From contig JASEGT010000005.1 in assembly GCA_030018005.1 (NCBI GenBank), positions 1 through 52,757 on the forward strand: a stretch of DNA of 52,757 nucleotides, read 5' to 3'. Within the stretch, counting starts at the first letter, position 1; each line of letters begins with the position of its first letter. The notes under the pieces are model-generated. The model saw only the letters and a list, made by a program, of their open reading frames with translations, was not told the origin of the DNA and made no database searches. Below, one piece after another: positions 49,356 to 52,757 of this stretch. The position numbers were made by a program, and so were the translations under genes. This DNA comes from Actinomycetota bacterium (GTDB lineage: Bacteria; Actinomycetota; Aquicultoria; Aquicultorales; Aquicultoraceae).

Positions 49356-49763
49356 CTAGGAACCCTGGATGACTGTTCCGGGGTAACCCGCCTTTTCGAA
49401 TGTCTGTAAAATCTTTTCCTTGTCCATCGTTTTAGCGTCATATTGGACGTTAAATTGTTTTGTGGTCATGTCGCATTTTATTTTGCCGATACTCCCCAAT
49501 GCGGCCAGGGCGTTTGCGATATTGTTGGCGCCGGCCTCGCCGTCGAGTTGATTGAGCTGGATTGTTAGATACTTAGCGGACGCCGGGTTCACAGGCGTGA
49601 TTTCACCTTCGAGAACGCTCACCGACTGTTCGGAGTGGTCTTCACCGCAGTCATCCCCCGTGACTTTGGGCGGTGCCGACGCGTAAGCAAACGCTATCAT
49701 CGCTGCGACTGCCATAAATAGTACGGCGAAAAATATCGCTTTTTTCCTCTTATCCACAGACAA
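49356..49763 (-). CDS. Membrane-anchored HMA-like protein lacking the CxxC motif
   Basis: A hydrophobic N-terminal segment (about 9-28) acts as anchor or signal peptide. The C-terminal 75 residues follow the heavy-metal-associated domain pattern (strand LTIQLNQL, helix, strand IGKIKCDMTTKQFNVQYD, helix KEKILQTFEKAGYPG). The usual metal-binding CxxC loop is replaced by DGEAGANN, so ordinary copper or mercury binding there is unlikely. The linker has an isolated DDCGEDH that might bind metal. It is downstream of the cytochrome on the same strand. Confidence 0.65.
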   Translation of the reverse strand: MSVDKRKKAIFFAVLFMAVAAMIAFAYASAPPKVTGDDCGEDHSEQSVSVLEGEITPVNPASAKYLTIQLNQLDGEAGANNIANALAALGSIGKIKCDMTTKQFNVQYDAKTMDKEKILQTFEKAGYPGTVIQGS

Positions 49764-49871
49764 ACTCCTTGCTCCAACAGGCTAGCTATTCACTAATGAT
49801 GATTTTACAATATTATGCTGTTATTTCCAAGGATTTCGGGGTAGACGCCTGGTTCATCCGGCGGTTTATCG

Positions 49872-52757
49872 TTAATTCAATGATGCGGTCTGGTGGCAAC
49901 CGACGCAGATATTGTCGACCTGTATGGGGCTGCTCCCTGCCTTCAGCATAGCGGGCGCCGAACCCGAAGTGTGCGGAAACATAGCGGCGACCGCAGGGTT
50001 TCCGCCGTCAGACGGGTGGCATTCTCTGCAAGTCGGACCGTTGTTGGTCCCGTCGTATGAGTTCACAATGACCTTGCCGGCCGTATTGGTTGTAGTGCCG
50101 GCGCCCGATGACGCGTGGCCGGCAGCGCGGCCGGTAAGCGCTCCCATCGGAACGATTTTGTTTTCGATGTCACTGCTTGCGCCGAAATTCGTGTTGTGGC
50201 ATGTCGAGCACCACTGGCTGAGTGTCTGGGTGCTCTCCCCAACGACCGGTGTGTAATATAGATAGCTTTTTCCCGGGTTCGGGTCCGACTTGAGGAGCTT
50301 GTTAGAGCTATAGCCCGCCGGCATGATGCTTTGGTTGTCATGGACCGAGTGGCATTCGAGACAGCCCCACATAGTCGATGAGACCGTGTACGCCGGGTCG
50401 GTGTCACCGGGCGCGATGACGGGTTTGCCGATCTTATCGGTGCTTATGCCGTGACCGTTGGCATCCAAGATAACCGTTTTGGCGGCGGCCCCGCTGATCC
50501 CATGGCAGAAGTTGCACGCGTCTCCCCTGATATCGGCCCTGGTGAGCCGATACATGCCGAGAGCTCTGTGCCCGGCATGGCAGTCCTTGCATCGATTGGA
50601 GGCGCTGGTATATTGTCCATGGGGGCCGGACGGCGTATCGGTATTGATGATAGGGTAGTTATAGCCGCCGATAGCTGTCATGTCGGTGGCGACATATCCC
50701 GAAAATTCGGTGATACCGTCATAGCTTATCAGATTGCCGCTGCGAGTGTAGTTGCCGCCCGTTACCTCGACCCACGACCCGGCGCTCGTGTAATGATATA
50801 TTTTAACGCCTTCGGTCACGTCGTTTGCGCAGCGCAACGTTATGGTTAGCGGCGGGTCGAAAGGCGGCGGCGCGTCGAGCGTAAAGGTGTAATAATAATC
50901 GCTCACGATACTCAAGCCCGCCGGTTTGGCCTCTGTTCTTACCGAAAACTGCTTGTTGGCGTAGTCGGGCGGGATGGCGATTTCGATAGACCCGTCGGCG
51001 CTCTCGACCGTTGTGGTATCACCGGTCGCCGGTAGGGTGATTTGAACGTCGACACTCTCGGCCTGTGCGGGCGCGCTCTTCACACTTTCGCCGGTTATAT
51101 TGACGGCGCTTATTTTATAGGAGTAGGTCCCTTTTACCGGAACGGTGTCCGTAAAAGAGCTGGTGGAGGTCTCATCTATATATTCGTAATTCCCGCCGCT
51201 CGCGGCTCGAAAGACCTTATACTCGGTTATGTGCTCCGAGGAGTTGTTGACGTTCCAGGCGAGATGGAATTGTCTGTTATGTTTGGCTGTGACGTTTAAA
51301 CCCGTGGGGGCCGAGGGCGACCGCGGCGTCAGCGTACTTAGCAGGCTGGAGAGCGGCGTCGATGCCAAGCTGACAATATCAGGGCTGCCCACAGAGACGC
51401 TGCCGGTGCTCTCGATCGAGCTGCCTATGGTTCGGTCGATTATCGCATCGAGCTTCGTCGAGGCCGTGACTAGAAATCGCAATGAGTTGGCGCTGGTTAC
51501 TTTAATCTCCTCTATGTCGTCGAATCGGACGCTCCCGTCAACAAAGGTGGCGCTGGAAGAAAGCTGCCAATCGAATCTGCATTTAATTCCGTCTTTGTCC
51601 TGGTCATACCATAGTTTTATCCCTCCGGGCTGCGTATCGCTGTCGAGGGCGGTGCCGATTCTACTTACATCGAGGCGGGTAATGTCGACGTAGTCCTCAT
51701 CCACCGACAGGTCGAGTATTTGTATGACATTATCCGTAGTGCCGAGGGTTATATTTCCACCGCCGGCCGCGATTTGATCGATAGTCAAGGTGTCCGGTTT
51801 GTCGAGAATCGTTAGCGTCGCACCGCTCAAGGCCGTGCAAGGCTCGATGATATCGGGCGCGTCAATAGTCACGCTATTCTGGTCGGCCAGATTGAGATGT
51901 ATTGTAGAACCGATGGTCGCCAGGCCCGATGGTCTCGCCACAACAAACACCGTTTCGGTAGTGTTTAGTGCAACATCCAGCGAGAAAGCGAAATTCACGC
52001 TTCCATCGACAAGTGTCGCCGACGAGAGTTCTACGTCACTAGCGGCATCGAAGCTCGAGTTTCCATTCGTGTCTCTGAAAAGATTTACCGACGTTATATC
52101 GGAGGCAAGTGCGGAGCCGACTTGGTCGAGGCGAAGGCCGGTAATCTGTCCGCCATCGCCGGATCTCGATGCGAACCTAAGCATGTCCACCACGTTGTTT
52201 TGGGTGCCTTGTTCAGCGCCGAAATCGGCGGGTGCGACATGCGAAACGTAGAGCGTGTCCGGTAAAGAGGTCAGCGTTATAAGGTTTGAGTTCAAATTTG
52301 TGAAACCGGCGACGCTATCGGGTGCGCTGACCGTTATGCTCGACTGGCTTGCTATCGTTGAGCCTACGGTCTCACCGGCCGAAGCACTGCCTGCTATATC
52401 GTAGAGTATGAAATATGTCTTGCTCGATGTGGTAATAGTCTGCGCCGACGACAGCGTTATATTTATAGTGCCGCCGGAAAATACGCCGCTACCAAGTTGG
52501 GTGTCACCCGCGTCGAAGAAACCATCTTCGTTGGTGTCTAAGAATATCTTGACCGCATCGATATTGCTCTCGGCCAACGTGCCGTCTTTTGTCACTTCTA
52601 TAGCGGTCAATAAAGCCGAGCTGTAGTTAGTCGAAAAGCCTAATTTTTGCATGACTACGTTTAGCTTGCCGCGATAGGCTATCGTGTCCACAGGCGCACT
52701 AGTAATAGTCACAACATCCCCGTTTAGCGTTAAGGTGTTTGAACCATGGTTAGTGAA
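49872..52757 (-). CDS. Secreted multihaem cytochrome with adhesion-like domains (5' end outside window)
   Basis: The frame is open to the window edge, so the N-terminus is missing. Numbering from an internal GTG at 52712 (946 residues), the first 460 residues are repeated beta-rich modules of about 130-140 residues, each with a calcium-loop-like D-T-N-x-D/N-x-x-F-D. A fibronectin III domain follows (about 472-560), then a ZU5/IPT-like region. A cytochrome part has six CXXCH haem motifs at about 708, 733, 784, 835, 895 and 936. The layout suggests an extracellular electron-transfer or surface redox protein. Function is inferred; haem motifs are certain. Confidence 0.82.
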   Translation of the reverse strand, partial: FTNHGSNTLTLNGDVVTITSAPVDTIAYRGKLNVVMQKLGFSTNYSSALLTAIEVTKDGTLAESNIDAVKIFLDTNEDGFFDAGDTQLGSGVFSGGTINITLSSAQTITTSSKTYFILYDIAGSASAGETVGSTIASQSSITVSAPDSVAGFTNLNSNLITLTSLPDTLYVSHVAPADFGAEQGTQNNVVDMLRFASRSGDGGQITGLRLDQVGSALASDITSVNLFRDTNGNSSFDAASDVELSSATLVDGSVNFAFSLDVALNTTETVFVVARPSGLATIGSTIHLNLADQNSVTIDAPDIIEPCTALSGATLTILDKPDTLTIDQIAAGGGNITLGTTDNVIQILDLSVDEDYVDITRLDVSRIGTALDSDTQPGGIKLWYDQDKDGIKCRFDWQLSSSATFVDGSVRFDDIEEIKVTSANSLRFLVTASTKLDAIIDRTIGSSIESTGSVSVGSPDIVSLASTPLSSLLSTLTPRSPSAPTGLNVTAKHNRQFHLAWNVNNSSEHITEYKVFRAASGGNYEYIDETSTSSFTDTVPVKGTYSYKISAVNITGESVKSAPAQAESVDVQITLPATGDTTTVESADGSIEIAIPPDYANKQFSVRTEAKPAGLSIVSDYYYTFTLDAPPPFDPPLTITLRCANDVTEGVKIYHYTSAGSWVEVTGGNYTRSGNLISYDGITEFSGYVATDMTAIGGYNYPIINTDTPSGPHGQYTSASNRCKDCHAGHRALGMYRLTRADIRGDACNFCHGISGAAAKTVILDANGHGISTDKIGKPVIAPGDTDPAYTVSSTMWGCLECHSVHDNQSIMPAGYSSNKLLKSDPNPGKSYLYYTPVVGESTQTLSQWCSTCHNTNFGASSDIENKIVPMGALTGRAAGHASSGAGTTTNTAGKVIVNSYDGTNNGPTCRECHPSDGGNPAVAAMFPHTSGSAPAMLKAGSSPIQVDNICVGCHQTASLN

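Overview
The window reads as one contiguous stretch of a bacterial chromosome with Gram-positive-type genetics. It carries RNase Y, SpoVS, an NrdR-controlled anaerobic ribonucleotide reductase, DapL-type lysine/peptidoglycan biosynthesis, the CGAAC-N4-GTTCG class of LexA box, and the gene orders rimO-pgsA-cinA-thpR-recA-recX-rny and rimP-nusA-ylxR-infB-ylxP-rbfA-nrnA-truB-ribF-rpsO-pnp. With an oxygen-sensitive reductase and a multihaem cytochrome, this suggests an anaerobic, possibly subsurface member of a deep actinobacterial or clostridial-like lineage. The taxonomy is inference. Nearly all genes lie on the minus strand; the exceptions are a toxin-antitoxin pair and lexA.

Layout: 1-1230 is an AT-rich accessory patch with a Phd/PIN toxin-antitoxin pair and a decayed fragment of nrdG. 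1237-5103 is the anaerobic nucleotide-reduction operon (nrdR, nrdD, a thioredoxin-fold protein, nrdG), with an NrdR box filling the spacer of the promoter and two DnaA boxes in the leader. 5218-6033 is LexA-controlled lexA. 6121-14921 holds a BlaI-type repressor, hflX, dapL, dapF, miaA, an AMMECR1/MEMO fusion, miaB and a PHP phosphoesterase. 15062-20304 has spoVS, a GHKL ATPase of unknown role, rny, recX and recA. 20311-22231 is an IS607-type element (serine recombinase plus TnpB). 22491-26240 has thpR, cinA, pgsA and rimO. 26403-33023 is a more variable block: hydrolase, PAS sensor, an unrecognised 358-residue protein and a Ca2+-type P-ATPase. 33048-45014 is the translation and RNA-metabolism operon from rimP down to an M16 peptidase. 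45209-49080 has hpt, a small nuclease-like protein, rnhB, lepB, rplS and trmD. 49356 to the window end holds a degenerate metal-binding-domain protein and the 3' part of a large secreted multihaem cytochrome.

The most striking observation is that the IS607 element appears to lie exactly between the recA ribosome-binding site and the recA start codon. A textbook SOS promoter (TTGACA, 17-bp spacer containing a perfect LexA palindrome, TATGCT) and an orphan GAGGAGG lie about 1.9 kb upstream of recA, on the far side of the element and in the same orientation. Removing the element at a shared AGG rebuilds a normal SOS promoter-SD-recA leader. The transposase genes therefore seem to have been placed under LexA control, and recA expression must pass through them.

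Other points of note are terminator-like hairpins directly in front of the ribosome-binding sites of rny, rimP and trmD, a zinc-knuckle-like tail on NusA, a SigH-like promoter at spoVS, and a possible non-canonical start codon for hflX. No rRNA, tRNA or CRISPR array was recognised.
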